From assembly GCA_028689115.1 (NCBI GenBank), contig JAQTWV010000001.1, positions 535,539 to 599,538 on the forward strand: a DNA stretch of 64,000 bases. The letters run 5' to 3'. Positions 10,728-27,925 of the stretch are shown piece by piece. The DNA is from Candidatus Altimarinota bacterium (lineage in GTDB: Bacteria; Patescibacteriota; Gracilibacteria; BD1-5; UBA6164). A program made the translations under genes and the position numbers. Below the pieces are notes generated by a model. The model saw only the letters and a list, made by a program, of their open reading frames with translations, searched no databases and had not been told where the DNA came from. Position 1 is the stretch's first letter, and each line of letters begins with the position of its first letter.

Positions 10728-12989
10728 TTAATTAGTTTTAAAATTTGTTATTTTATTAGCTACTTCCTCAGCAATTTTTTTAGCATTTTCATCTGTAATA
10801 TTGCTTCTTCATTTTTCAGTAATTAATTTTTTTACAAATTCATCTATAAATTGTTCTCTAGTAAGTAAGTTGGTTTCTGAAATATGACTAGCAACAGCTT
10901 GTGCATCAGTTACTCATATTATTTTACCACTTGTATCTTTTGTATATAAATTATTATTTAATCAATCATTTTTTATATTCAAATTAATTGTTTGTGTTTG
11001 ATTTGTATTTCATGTTGATTGAGTTTGATTAGCTCAATCTTTTTGTCTTCTTAACCACTCATTATATTGTGATGTATTTCAACTCATTGCAGTTGGGTGT
11101 CAATCTGCAAAAATATCTGCATTTTCAGCTCTTTTATTTGTCAATTGTTCATCAATATATTGATTTAATTTAACAAATGATTCACCATTTCATTTTATAT
11201 CAGAAACTTTTTTATCTTTATATATTCAATTTGGATCTAATTTTTTTGCTACTTCTAACAATGAAGATATCAATTCTTCTCTATTTGATGCAATATTTGC
11301 TTCTCAAGCATTAACTAATGCTTTTTTTACTGCAGGTCATATATTATTTAGATTTCAACTATTTAATGCATTTCTAATTTCAGTTGAATCAACTGAAGTC
11401 TTATCATTTCAAAACAATCAATGTTTTTGCATAAATTCAGATGATTTTTTTCATGGTAAAGTATTTGTATAATAATTTGAAGCAGCACTTCATATTTGAC
11501 TCATACTTTGCATACTTTGCCCACCAAATATAGGTGCATATTGTGGCGCTTTTGTAATAAGTCCTCAAACTTGTGTACCAAATGCATGAAGTGGTTCAAC
11601 AATAGCCTTTGTCATTTCATTTGATCTAAGAGCTGCCATAACCGCTCACCATAATACAACTATACCAAATATTTTCATAATAAGAGTTCATATAACTCAC
11701 AATGTATCATTTCATGCATTTTTCATAAATCATGTAATATTTTGTGAATTTGCAGGTGAACCAATAATTGAAAGTGAAAATCATCAATCTCAAGTTCATT
11801 GTGTTCATCATATAGTTATTTTACTTCATTTATCTCAGTCTTCCTTTATAATAACATTATCTACACCATCTTTATTTCCTCATCAAGTCATTCAATTTCA
11901 TACTACATACATAAATAATAAACCAAATGTAAGTGCTAACATAGAAAATACAGGAACCATAGCTAATGATATAAATTGTTTTATATTAAATTTATCAAAA
12001 AATTCTCATCATCCACTTGTTTTATCAAAAAAATACATTAAACCAAATATTGGTGAAATCATTATATATATCCAAATATAAATTCATCTAACCATCAAAA
12101 CTAATCATAGTGCTATCATTAAGATAGAATATACAACAACAAAAAGAACATCAAATAATAATTTAACAACTAAATCTCACATTGTTTTTATACCAGTTAA
12201 ATCATTTGCATTCATATTTGATATATTTTCTAATCATAATACTCAATAAGTATAAGTAGCTATAATACCAAAAATAGAATCTGATGATTTTCAAGAATTT
12301 AATACATCACTTAAATTTGTTTTTAAATCCTTATCACAGTAAATAAATCATTTTTCTTCAACTGTTGAATCAGTTGCAGTAGAATCATTTTTTCAAATTG
12401 ATTTTAAATTTACTGTACAACTTTTTGGAATAGTAGTAGTTGCTAAAGTCTTACCAAATGTAGGAAATGTTTCAAATGGTAAATTTAAAGCAGATATAGT
12501 TAAAACAGCAGAAAGTGAAAGTATAAACTGAACTAAAAACCAAGAGAATGGAACAATCAAGATTCAAACTATAAATTTAGGCAATGCTTGTTTAAGAGCA
12601 TATTTTTCTTGTCATTTTCAAATTATATTCATAAATGCTATCCATATAAGGATAAAAGCAAAAACTAAATAAACCACATTTGAAATAAGAATCCAAATAT
12701 CTTTAAAATAGGTATTTAATCAAAATAAGCTACCATTTATCCATTCAGGTGATAAAAATATAGTAGTTAAATATGTAAGTAAAGATAAAAATACTGCAAT
12801 TGTAGCTCATATCCAAGACATAGCACTTCAAGCTGTAGCTTTAGCTTTTTCAAAAGCAGTATTTGTTGCAGTAGCAGCATCAGCAGCAAACACGCTATCA
12901 CTCAACACAAAAAACAAAGAAACTCACACTATAATCCATAGTATATTTCTTTTATTAGCTCTGAATTTATCTAAAAGTTTAGAAAACAT
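10728..12989 (-). CDS. Large polytopic membrane protein, VirB6/TrbL-like layout
   Basis: Unrecognised 753-residue protein. It starts with a signal-like helix ending LSDSVFAADAA, followed by roughly eight to ten hydrophobic segments up to about residue 500. A soluble segment follows the third or fourth helix (FETFPTFGKTLATTTIPKSC...). The last 250 residues are hydrophilic with Asn/Thr/Gln-rich stretches and a charged end (TREQFIDEFVKKLI). This general plan, a signal peptide then clustered membrane helices and a long soluble tail, resembles VirB6/TrbL inner-membrane channel proteins of type IV secretion, but I see no diagnostic motif and no ATPase or other secretion gene beside it. Monocistronic. 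Treat the resemblance as a hint. Confidence 0.7.
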
Positions 12990-13101
12990 ATTTTATATTG
13001 TTAAACTTAAATATAGGTTTTTATCTATTTAAAGGCAAAAACTTTTAACTAAATAAATCATATCATAAATTATTTTTTCTTGCAAAAATTTAAATACAAA
13101 A

Positions 13102-13135
13102 AAACTCCAGAAATAATTCTAGAGTTTCTTTTTTA
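13102..13135 (-). terminator. gatB terminator
   Basis: Imperfect hairpin AAACTC/GAGTTT with AGAA/TTCT inside. It overlaps the gatB stop (13119-13121). Confidence 0.6.
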
Positions 13136-14552
13136 GTAATTCATTAAATATTTTTGGATTTCATGTTCATTTTGAAGCTTTCATACATTGACCTACTAAA
13201 AATCAAAATATGTTTTCATTTCCAGCTTTATAATCAGCAACTTGTGTTGCATTATCAACTAAAACACTATCAACAATAGCTTCTAACGCTCAAGTATCAT
13301 TTTTTTGTCTTAGGTTATTTTCATCTACTATTATATCAGTTTCTCAACCATTATTAAATAATTCTTCTATAACTTGTTTAGAATTTGTACTTGATAATTC
13401 ATCTCTATTTACTAAATCTATAACTTTTGCTAACTCTTTTATATCAAATCTTAGATCTGTTATATTTTTAATTGTTTCACTTTCATTCATCATTGCAAGT
13501 AAAACAGAAGTAATATAAGCACAAGATTTTTTAGAATCTCAAGTTAAATCTACTAAATTATCAAAATATTCGCTAAGTTCTCTTGTTGTAGTCAAAATTC
13601 TAGCATCATCATCACTTAATTTATAAACTCTCAAATACTTAATTCTTTTTTCTATTGGTAATTCTGGGATTTGTTTTCTAGCTTCAGCTATAAATTCATC
13701 ACTTAAAACAACAGGTAATAAATCTGGTTCAGGAAAATATCTATAATCCATAGCATCTTCCTTACTTCTTTGACTTACAGAAGTTCAAGTATCATCATTC
13801 CAACCTCTTGTTTCTTGATCTATAACTCAACCTTTTTCAAGTATAGAAATTTGTCTTTTTGTTTCATGTTCTACAACTCTACCAATTGCAGCAAAAGAAT
13901 TTACATTTTTTGTCTCAGTTCTAGCTCAAAGTATAGAGCTTCATTCTGGTGCTATAGATATATTTACATCACATCTTAATTGTCATTTTTCCATATCAGC
14001 ATCAGAAACTCATCCTGCTCTCATAAGTTTTTGAAGTTCTCTTAAAAATTCCATAACTTCATCTTTATCATGAAAAACTGGATCTGTAACTATTTCCATA
14101 AGTGGACTTCCTGCTCTATTAAAATCAAGAAGAGTTTTTCATCATGCATGAATAAGTTTTCAAGCATCATTTTCTAAATGCATATGATGTATAGCAAAAG
14201 TTCTTTCAGTTCAATTTACAAGAGTTTTTACAAATCATTTTCAAACTATTGGTTCATACATTTGAGTAATTTGGTATGCTGTCGGATTATCAGGATAAAA
14301 ATAAGTTTTTCTATCAAACTTAGAAATCTTATTTACATCACAATTCATCATCATACCTCAGATAAGTCCAAGTCTAACAACTTCTTTGTTTAAACTAGGC
14401 AACATTCATGGAAATCACATACAAACATTACAAACATTCATATTTGGTTCTTCAGCTAATGCTACTGCATTTTTACATGAACAAAACATTTTAGTATCAG
14501 ATTTAATTCTAACATGGATTTCAAGTCATATCGTTGGAGTATATTTCGTCAT
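13119..14552 (-). CDS. gatB: Asp/Glu-tRNA amidotransferase subunit B
   Basis: GatB, 477 residues (full family length), is the kinase/transamidation subunit of GatCAB, which converts Asp-tRNA(Asn) and/or Glu-tRNA(Gln) to the amidated forms. Seen: IGLEIHVRI at the N-terminus, the zinc-type cysteines CSC and CNVCMGFPG, the catalytic-core stretch [25 protein letters not shown], and [14 protein letters not shown]; the YqeY-like C-terminal domain ends ...[20 protein letters not shown]. GatA and GatC are not in the window. Its presence suggests that Asn-tRNA or Gln-tRNA is made indirectly, so the AspRS at 56212 may be non-discriminating. An unusual inverted repeat lies in its upstream region. Confidence 0.95.
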
Positions 14553-14590
14553 TATTATATTTTTTAAATGTTATTTATATTGGATATTTT

Positions 14591-14688
14591 TAGTTTTCTT
14601 AAATTTCTTACATAAATTCAAAAACTTGACCAATCTAAAGATTGGGACTCAAACAGTTTTCATTTATTTCAGAAAATTAAGAAAACTA
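14591..14688. promoter_or_regulatory. Long inverted repeat enclosing a hairpin upstream of gatB
   Basis: TAGTTTTCTTAA at 14591-14602 and its exact complement at 14677-14688 enclose about 75 nt. Inside is a hairpin CCAATC-TAAA-GATTGG with flanking TTGA/TCAA pairs (about 14627-14653). Read on the - strand the outer arm also competes with a nearer partner GAAAACT, so two folds are possible. It ends 39 nt before the gatB ATG. Candidate leader RNA; no known family recognised. The rest of 14553-14867 holds only the hpf promoter. Confidence 0.4.
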
Positions 14689-14758
14689 TTTAATTTATTA
14701 TATACATTATATTTATATCTAATTATATATATTTTTCAACAATTTTTTTAAATTTTAT

Positions 14759-14786
14759 TTGCATTAAATTTTTAATATGCTAAAAT
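14759..14786 (+). promoter_or_regulatory. hpf promoter
   Basis: TTGCAT at 14759-14764, spacer 16, TAAAAT at 14781-14786. Predicted leader of about 75 nt before the hpf ATG. Confidence 0.5.
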
Positions 14787-14867
14787 GTTGTCATAAAAAT
14801 GTTTTAATATGAAGCCTTATAAAAATATTTAAAACCTTTTTTGAATTTATATAATAATAAGTGTAAT

Positions 14868-15170
14868 ATGGAAATACAAGTAAAAATACATGTAAATGCA
14901 GATGAAGCTAAAGATGTAACTGAGAGATTAGTAAAACACAATCTAGAAAATAAATTAGATAATTATTTAAAAAAATTTACAACTAAAGATGATGCAGAAG
15001 GAACAATTGATGTAAAAATAGATAAAAATAAAAAAGAATTATTTGATTGAGTAGTTTCTGCAACTCTAGATGGTGAAAAATTTAGATATTCTAGAGAAGA
15101 TTACAAAAATTTAGATGATTTAGTTAATCACTTATTTGATCATTTTAAAGAAGAATTATCTGCTAGATAA
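14868..15170 (+). CDS. hpf: Short-form ribosome hibernation factor HPF/YfiA
   Basis: A 100-residue member of the sigma-54 modulation/S30AE family that binds the decoding channel of idle 30S subunits and silences ribosomes in slow growth. Seen: an N-terminal strand IQVKIHVNADEAKDVTERL, a lysine-rich helix LENKLDNYLKKF, then TIDVKIDKNKKELFDGVVSATLDG and the closing helix NLDDLVNHLFDHFKEEL, the beta-alpha-beta-beta-beta-alpha order of the fold. It lacks the C-terminal dimerisation domain of long HPF, so it would resemble HPF-short or YfiA. I chose ATG 14868 over an upstream TTG at 14841 because MEIQVKIH begins the first strand of the fold. Confidence 0.85.
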
Positions 15171-15180
15171 TTACAAAAAA

Positions 15181-15212
15181 AAAGAATTTGTTTAAAAACA
15201 AATTCTTTTTTT
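15181..15212 (+). terminator. hpf terminator
   Basis: AAAGAATTTGTTT/AAACAAATTCTTT stem with a long T run; convergent with the hemW-like gene. Confidence 0.85.
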
Positions 15213-15216
15213 TTGT

Positions 15217-16332
15217 TTAAAAAATGATTTTTCAAAGTATATAATCCATAACTAAAACTCCAGAATTTGTTAAAATTAATCTATCATCAACTATTTCCAA
15301 AAAATCATTTTCAACAAAATAATTAATTTGCTCATTATTTAATTTTTCATAAATTCATTTTTCAATTCAAGAAGTTCTAAGTGAAAACATTATTTTTTCC
15401 AAAAAAATATCATCCGTACTTAATTTTTCAATTTGTATATTCTTTTTATTATAATAATCCATAAAATTTTCACTATTTGAAAAACGAATATTATTTATAA
15501 AACCAAAAGCTCCAAGTCAAAATGCTAGAGTTTCTTTATGTGTCCAATATCCATAATTATGCTTACATTCATATCAAGGCTTTGCATAATTTGATATTTC
15601 ATATCTAGTGAAATTTTCACTATTTAAATATTTTTTTATAATAGAATATTCTTCTAAATAGTCATCTTCACATATTCAATTTTGTTTCCATGAATTTGGA
15701 TAAGTTATATTATCAAATTTTGATTCTTTTTCATCTGGTATTTCATAATATTCTTCCAACATATAAATAGAAATATGTTTTATAAAATCATACTTTTTAA
15801 GTAAAAACTTTATATTTTTTAATACTTCTCACCTAGAAACATATGGTAATCAAATAATAAAATCAACTGAAAAATTGTTCCATCATACTTCTTTAACTAA
15901 ATCTAGTGAAGTAAAAATATCTCATTTAGAAGCTCTTCAAATTTCTTTAAGAGTATTTTCATTTAAGCTTTGAACTCACATACTTATCCTATTTATGCCT
16001 AGTTTTTTCCATCAAATTAAATTTTCTTTTGTTATATTTTCTGGCGTTGTTTCTATATTTATTTCTATGTTTAGAGAGAAAGTATATTTATTTTTTAGTG
16101 TTTCTAATATTTTTTGAAATTGAGAAATACTCAAAGTTCATGGAGTTCATCATCAAAAATATATAGTATCCAAGATTAGATCATTTTCCTTACAATCGTT
16201 TATTTCATTACATAAAAAATCAACATAAGTTTGAATTTTTATTTTTTCAAATCATGAAAAAGATGCAAATCTACAATATTTGCATTTACTAGTACAAAAT
16301 GGAATATGTATGTAACAATTTGTATTTTTCAT
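15217..16332 (-). CDS. hemW: HemW-like radical SAM protein
   Basis: Radical SAM enzyme of 371 residues in the HemN/HemW group. The 4Fe-4S motif CTSKCKYC (CxxxCxxC) follows CYIHIPF, and the SAM-binding GGGTPG motif is near residue 65 with all glycines recoded. Then IETTPENIT, GINRISMGVQSLNE and a C-terminal winged-helix-like HemN_C part ending LTNSGVLVMDYIL. HemW-type proteins (CxxxCxxC, no extra cysteine after the cluster) are heme chaperones rather than coproporphyrinogen oxidases. No heme pathway gene is present here, so the real substrate is open. It is the last gene of a - strand run from 18309, but a terminator-like palindrome separates it from the binding-protein gene. Confidence 0.8.
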
Positions 16333-16343
16333 TTTTTATAAAT

Positions 16344-16373
16344 TAAGACCTGTCTCAATTGAGACAGGTCTTA
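16344..16373 (-). terminator. Perfect 30-bp palindrome (copy A)
   Basis: Perfect palindrome with half-site TAAGACCTGTCTCAA, between the binding-protein stop and the hemW start. It can act as terminator. Its near-twin lies at 18844-18881. Confidence 0.6.
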
Positions 16374-16376
16374 TAA

Positions 16377-17732
16377 TTAATTACAATTAGCTCAAAGATT
16401 TGTGAAAGTAAGCATTTTATTTACCTTACACAAAATAGAATCTTTAAATTGTAAAAATATATCTTCATTATTTACATTTGTATCTAAAAGTGAAACTATA
16501 TTTTTATCATAAATATTTTTTATTCATTTATCAAAACTTGATAATTCATACTCTTCATTATAAAAATCTCACAATATTATAGTATAATCAGGATCAACTT
16601 TTTGTTGTAATTTATCAGATTCTAGAGATAACAATGCTGGTAATTGATCTGTATTGTAAGATAAAAAACTAGTAGCTCAAGCATCACTATATAAATATGC
16701 AATTATACTATTTGCTAATGCTATATTTGTACTATCTTTATTTACAACAAAATAATTATAATCAGCTAGAGTTGTTCAACCACCTGAAAAATAATGAGGA
16801 AAAGGTGTAACTTGAAGCATACTTTTACTAAAACCACTTTCTTTTATTTTTTTAAGCATACTTGGATATCAAACTACCATAAGCACTTCTCATCTTGAAA
16901 AAAGATAAATAGAATCTTTTTTAGTATCTTTTAATTCCTGAAATCTAGAGTTATATCAATTATATCAAGTAGTATCACCATACAATAAATATGAAGAAAT
17001 AGCTGATTTTAAAACACTTTGGTTAACATTTGAAATTCAAGTTACTCATCATTCTAACATAAAAAATTGAGTAATTATATCTTGTGCATCAAAAACTGTA
17101 GAACCATTTCATATTCAAATAGGAATTAAATCACTATATTTATTTTTTAAATCAGAAACTATATTGTTTAAACTAGCTAAATTTTTTAAATCACTATCTT
17201 TTGCGTATTTTCTATTATAATAAATTCAAAGAGTTTCATATCAAACAGGCATTCATATTAGAAATTCTGTAGTTCAAGCAGAATCAGAATAAGTAGAGAT
17301 TAAATCATCACTAAAAAAACCTTTATATCTTTTTCTAAAATCATTTGGATTTATAGTTGCAGGATCTAATCATAAAATTTGATTTGTGAAAACTGTATTT
17401 TTTTCATTATTATTTAACACAAAAAGGTCTGGTCATTTTCAAGAAGTTAGTGCAGACATCAAAGTATACGTGTAATCTTCATATGATGTGAAATTTTCAA
17501 CTACTATTTCTCTATTTTTATAATCAGGATTTACATTTTTAAATCAATCAATAAAACCAAGAGAATCTGTCATAGAATTTCAAAATGTCCAAATTTTAAA
17601 AACTTCTCAAGAAGCTCCAGTTTTTACAGATTCTTTATTTTTATTAGTTATTGTTATTAATAAAAAAACAATTGATAATAAAATCAAGCCTCCTATAACT
17701 CAAAAAACAAGTTTATTTTTATTAAATTCCAT
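16377..17732 (-). CDS. Extracellular solute-binding protein, family 1 type
   Basis: A 451-residue exported protein with an uncleaved-looking N-terminal membrane helix (LVFGVIGGLILLSIVFLLITI) and no lipobox cysteine, so probably membrane-anchored. The rest resembles sugar-type binding proteins of ABC importers: a first lobe with IGTFGNSMTDSLGFIDGFKN, a hinge-like stretch SALTSGKGPDLFVLNNNE, and a second lobe with GMPVGYETLGIYYNRKYA and a characteristic middle part where such proteins contact ligand. No permease or ATPase gene follows it, which is odd for an importer; it could be a sensor or surface receptor. It shares a - strand run with the HIT and small membrane genes (4-nt gaps). Confidence 0.75.
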
Positions 17733-17736
17733 TTAA

Positions 17737-18054
17737 TTAAATATTAGATAATAAGTGTAAATGTAAGTGCATAACTTCTTGTCAGCCTAGTTTTCAAACA
17801 TTGAACTTTAGTTTATATCACTCTGAAATTCATAAGTCTTTTGCGACTTTTTTTGCAACAAAAAACATATTTGCAATCAAAGTAGAATCAGATTCATCTA
17901 AATCATTGATAGTTGCAATTTCTTTTTTAGGAATAATAAGTAAGTGTATCTTTGCTTCTGGTTTTATATCTTTTATAACTATTATTTCACTATCTTCGTA
18001 AATTATATCACTTGGTATTTCCCTATTTATAATCTTTGTAAAAATTGTACTCAT
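17737..18054 (-). CDS. HIT-family nucleotide-binding protein
   Basis: A 105-residue histidine-triad protein acting as a nucleotidyl hydrolase or transferase (HinT-like, AMP-lysine or related nucleotide adducts). It begins MSTIFTKIINREIPSDIIYE, very close to the usual HinT start, and ends with the triad QEVMHLHLHLL (HxHxHxx). The central HLLIIPKKEIATINDL strand is also typical. About 10 residues shorter than E. coli HinT at the C-terminus. It follows the small membrane gene after 3 nt and precedes the binding-protein gene by 4 nt, so the three are probably one transcript; no functional link is evident. Confidence 0.9.
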
Positions 18055-18057
18055 AAA

Positions 18058-18309
18058 TTAGTATGTTACTTCATTAAAATAAGCATCTTTTTCTAAAAAT
18101 TTAATATCAGTTGATTTATTATCCATAAAAATAATTATAACATAACCTAAAACTGATAAAACAATTAAAAAAATAAGTAAAAAGTTTGTTACTTTTACAA
18201 TGTAGTTTGAAAAATTCTTAAATTTATAAGAATGTATTTTTGCAACAATAAAAAATCCCCAAATTAAAACAAGTAACAAAGTATAAATTCATAAATAAAT
18301 TAGAGTCAT
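18058..18309 (-). CDS. Small membrane protein, unknown
   Basis: An 83-residue protein with two hydrophobic segments (IYTLLLVLIWGFFIVA and FLLIFLIVLSVLGYVIIIFM) joined by a basic stretch HSYKFKNFSNYIVK, and a short acidic tail. No family recognised. First gene of the run that continues with hinT-like and binding-protein genes, with a 3-nt gap. The ATG at 18309 extends the frame through one UGA compared with a start further in. Confidence 0.6.
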
Positions 18310-18363
18310 AAATTTATTTTATTAATAATTAACATTAAAAATATTATAACTCATATTTTTTAT

Positions 18364-18392
18364 TTGCAAATTTTAAAATAGTTTGGTATAAT
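18364..18392 (+). promoter_or_regulatory. Promoter of the gene at 18429
   Basis: TTGCAA at 18364-18369, spacer 17, TATAAT at 18387-18392. Leader of about 30 nt without a Shine-Dalgarno. Confidence 0.6.
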
Positions 18393-18428
18393 AAGTATAA
18401 ATAAAGTTTAAAAATTAAAAATAAAAAT

Positions 18429-18803
18429 ATGGCAGTAATTAATTACATGTGAAAAGATTTTAGTGTAAGCGATGAAATTCAAGCACAATACCATGAGCTT
18501 GTAAAACTAATACTTGAAACTGAGTCTATGGATGACGATGAAAAACAATATTGGTTTGATATAATGCCATCAATGACTGATGACCAAATTGATAGATTAT
18601 TTAATATTCTAGATACAGAAAAGAAAAAACTTGATGCATTAGAAGATAAATATCAAAAAGAAATTAAAAAATTAAATGAAAAACATTTAATTGAATGGCA
18701 AGAATTTCAATTAAAAGATTCTAAACAAAAAATTAAAACAGCTCAAGATAATGATGCTGAAGATGATGCAGATGATGTGTTAAAAATGTTAAACGATTTA
18801 TAA
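18429..18803 (+). CDS. Acidic coiled-coil protein, unknown
   Basis: A 124-residue, highly charged cytoplasmic protein. An N-terminal part MAVINYMGKDFSVSDEI contains the only glycine, a UGA codon; it is followed by acidic helices, then a Lys/Glu-rich heptad stretch (about residues 60-105: KKKLDALEDKYQKEIKKLNE) typical of a coiled coil, and a very acidic end DDADDVLKMLNDL. I do not recognise the family. It is monocistronic, with a strong promoter and terminator, which suggests it is well expressed. The start at 18429 is chosen because of promoter spacing and the sensible N-terminus; a later ATG at 18528 would need the standard code. Confidence 0.75.
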
Positions 18804-18834
18804 AAAAATATTCTCCTAAAGGAGAATATTTTTT
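18803..18834 (+). terminator. Terminator of the acidic coiled-coil gene
   Basis: AAAAAATATTCTCC-TAAA-GGAGAATATTTTTT hairpin. Confidence 0.85.
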
Positions 18835-18843
18835 ATTGTTTTT

Positions 18844-18881
18844 AAAATAAGACCGGTCTCAGTTGAGACCGGTCTTATTTT
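18844..18881 (-). terminator. 38-bp palindrome at the rpoC end (copy B)
   Basis: Half-site AAAATAAGACCGGTCTCA around a 2-nt centre, perfect apart from that centre, 9 bp beyond the rpoC stop. Probable rpoBC terminator, and nearly the same core (AAGACC.GTCTCA) as the palindrome at 16344. Confidence 0.7.
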
Positions 18882-18889
18882 ATTTTTTA

Positions 18890-22912
<4,023 letters not shown>

Positions 22913-22967
22913 TATGATTATAATTAGAGATTAAAAATTTTAAGAGAAAAATAATTATTATTTTTAA

Positions 22968-26426
<3,459 letters not shown>

Positions 26427-26550
26427 ACAAAAATAGAGTTAAAAAAAATAAAATTTAAGGACAGGAGTTACGCAATCATTTTATCCTTTTTTCCACAACA
26501 CTAAAAATGCCCTACTTTGTCAGAGAAACACAATCAAAAGTAGCGCAATT
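26427..26550 (-). promoter_or_regulatory. rpoB leader
   Basis: About 124-nt 5' UTR on the - strand. CTACTTTTG and CAAAGTAG (within 26513-26542) form a hairpin near the predicted start. A minimal open frame ATG ATT GCG TAA follows further down. Possibly an attenuation or autoregulation element; not matched to a known family. Confidence 0.35.
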
Positions 26551-26556
26551 GGGTAG

Positions 26557-26585
26557 ATTATATGAATATAAAGCTAAAAATCAAA
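26557..26585 (-). promoter_or_regulatory. rpoBC promoter
   Basis: On the - strand: TTTGAT, 17-bp spacer and TATAAT (26562-26557), pointing to rpoB. Confidence 0.45.
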
Positions 26586-26702
26586 TGTTTTTTTGAGATT
26601 TTTTTTATTTAATTTTGAAAAAAAATCTTTTAAAATAAAATAGTAAAAATATATTTAAAAAATAGTAAAATGTGAACAGAATTTAGAAAAAAAAATATAA
26701 AT

Positions 26703-27836
26703 ATGATTAATGAAACTGAAAATATTACTAAGCAAAAAAAGCCTAATAATATTGTTTTTAGATTATTTAAATTATTAATATGGATTTTTATAATTTTAAT
26801 TATCTATATTTACTTTTGATATAGTTCTTTTCAAAACAAGATTATTGTAGAAAATGATTTGATATTAGAAGTAAAAACATGAGATACATTTAAAAATCTA
26901 TGAGAGAAAATAGAAGAATTAAACAATATGTATTATTCTTATTATATAAAAAATAATAAGCCGGATTTTGAACTACAAATTTGAACTTACAAGATAAATG
27001 CTTGAAGTGATATAGTACAAACTATAGAATCCCTAAAAACACCTATAACATCTGAAATAAAAATAACAATTTTAGAATGATGGAATATATATGATATAGA
27101 TTTTTGTTTATCAAGTCCAGAAAAAACAATTAAAATTGAAGATTGAAAAGAAGAATGATGATGTTTATATAAAATAGAAAATAATAAAAAAATATTTATC
27201 AAAACACCACTCATAAACGCGTGAGAATACATAAATTATGTAACAAATCCTGAAAAAATAAAAGCACTTTCTGATTTCTTTGCATTTATAGATAATCAAA
27301 TAACTCTAGAGTGATTCTTATATCCAGACACGTACACTATTGATAGTAGTAGTTTTAAAATAAATACTTTTGTAATTAAAGAATTAGAAACATTTGAAAC
27401 AAAGGTTTATAATAAGATATTATCAGATCTAGATAATAAAACTGTAACTGAACTGATAAATCTAGCTTCAATAGTAGAAAAAGAAGAAAGAAATCCTACT
27501 GAAAAATCAACAGTCGCTTGAATACTTAAAAAAAGACTAAATTCTGATTGGATGATTTGAGCTGATATAACAGTTTGTTATCCACACGAACTAACAAGTC
27601 AAGAATGCAAGTTAGTAGTTAGTAAATATATAAATGAAAAATCTGATTACAATACTAGAACTATGACTGGATTACCAAAAACACCAATTTGAAATCCAAG
27701 TTATGAAACCATATATGCAACTCTAAATGATAAAAAAACTTCATATTGGTTTTACTTACATGATATAAATACTTGAAAAATATATTATGCAGAAACAAAT
27801 GCAGAACATGAAAGTAATAAAAAATATATGTATTAA
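26703..27836 (+). CDS. mltG: Endolytic murein transglycosylase MltG
   Basis: MltG (YceG) cuts nascent glycan strands in the periplasm and sets strand length. The 377-residue product has one N-terminal membrane helix (LLIWIFIILIIYIYFGYSSF), then a LysM-like region, then the catalytic domain with EGFLYPDTYTI, LASIVEKEERNP containing the catalytic glutamate (near residue 260), KKRLNSDWMIGADITVCY and RTMTGLPKTPIGNPS. All family hallmarks are intact. An in-frame ATG at 26670 would add 11 residues; I kept 26703 for its A-rich context, but cannot exclude the longer form. Divergent from rpoB. It complements the murein genes at 179 and 37442. Confidence 0.93.
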
Positions 27837-27870
27837 AAAACAAAATCCAAAGCTTTGGATTTTGTTTTTT
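27835..27870 (+). terminator. mltG terminator
   Basis: Perfect palindrome, half-site AAAAAACAAAATCCAAAG, with T tail. Confidence 0.9.
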
Positions 27871-27898
27871 TGTTATAAATAATAATTTATGATATAAT
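27870..27898 (+). promoter_or_regulatory. Cyclase gene promoter
   Basis: TTGTTA at 27870-27875, spacer 17, TATAAT at 27893-27898, just past the mltG terminator. Leader about 25 nt. Confidence 0.5.
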
Positions 27899-27925
27899 AA
27901 AATAAATAATTTTTAAAAATATTAA

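Noticed and set aside
14386-14751. Open frame of 121 codons on the + strand
   Set aside because: The first half is antisense to gatB and the rest covers the inverted-repeat region; no start context, no family likeness.
26670-26702. Earlier mltG start at 26670
   Set aside because: It is in frame through one UGA and possible, but nothing favours it; kept only as an alternative in the mltG entry.
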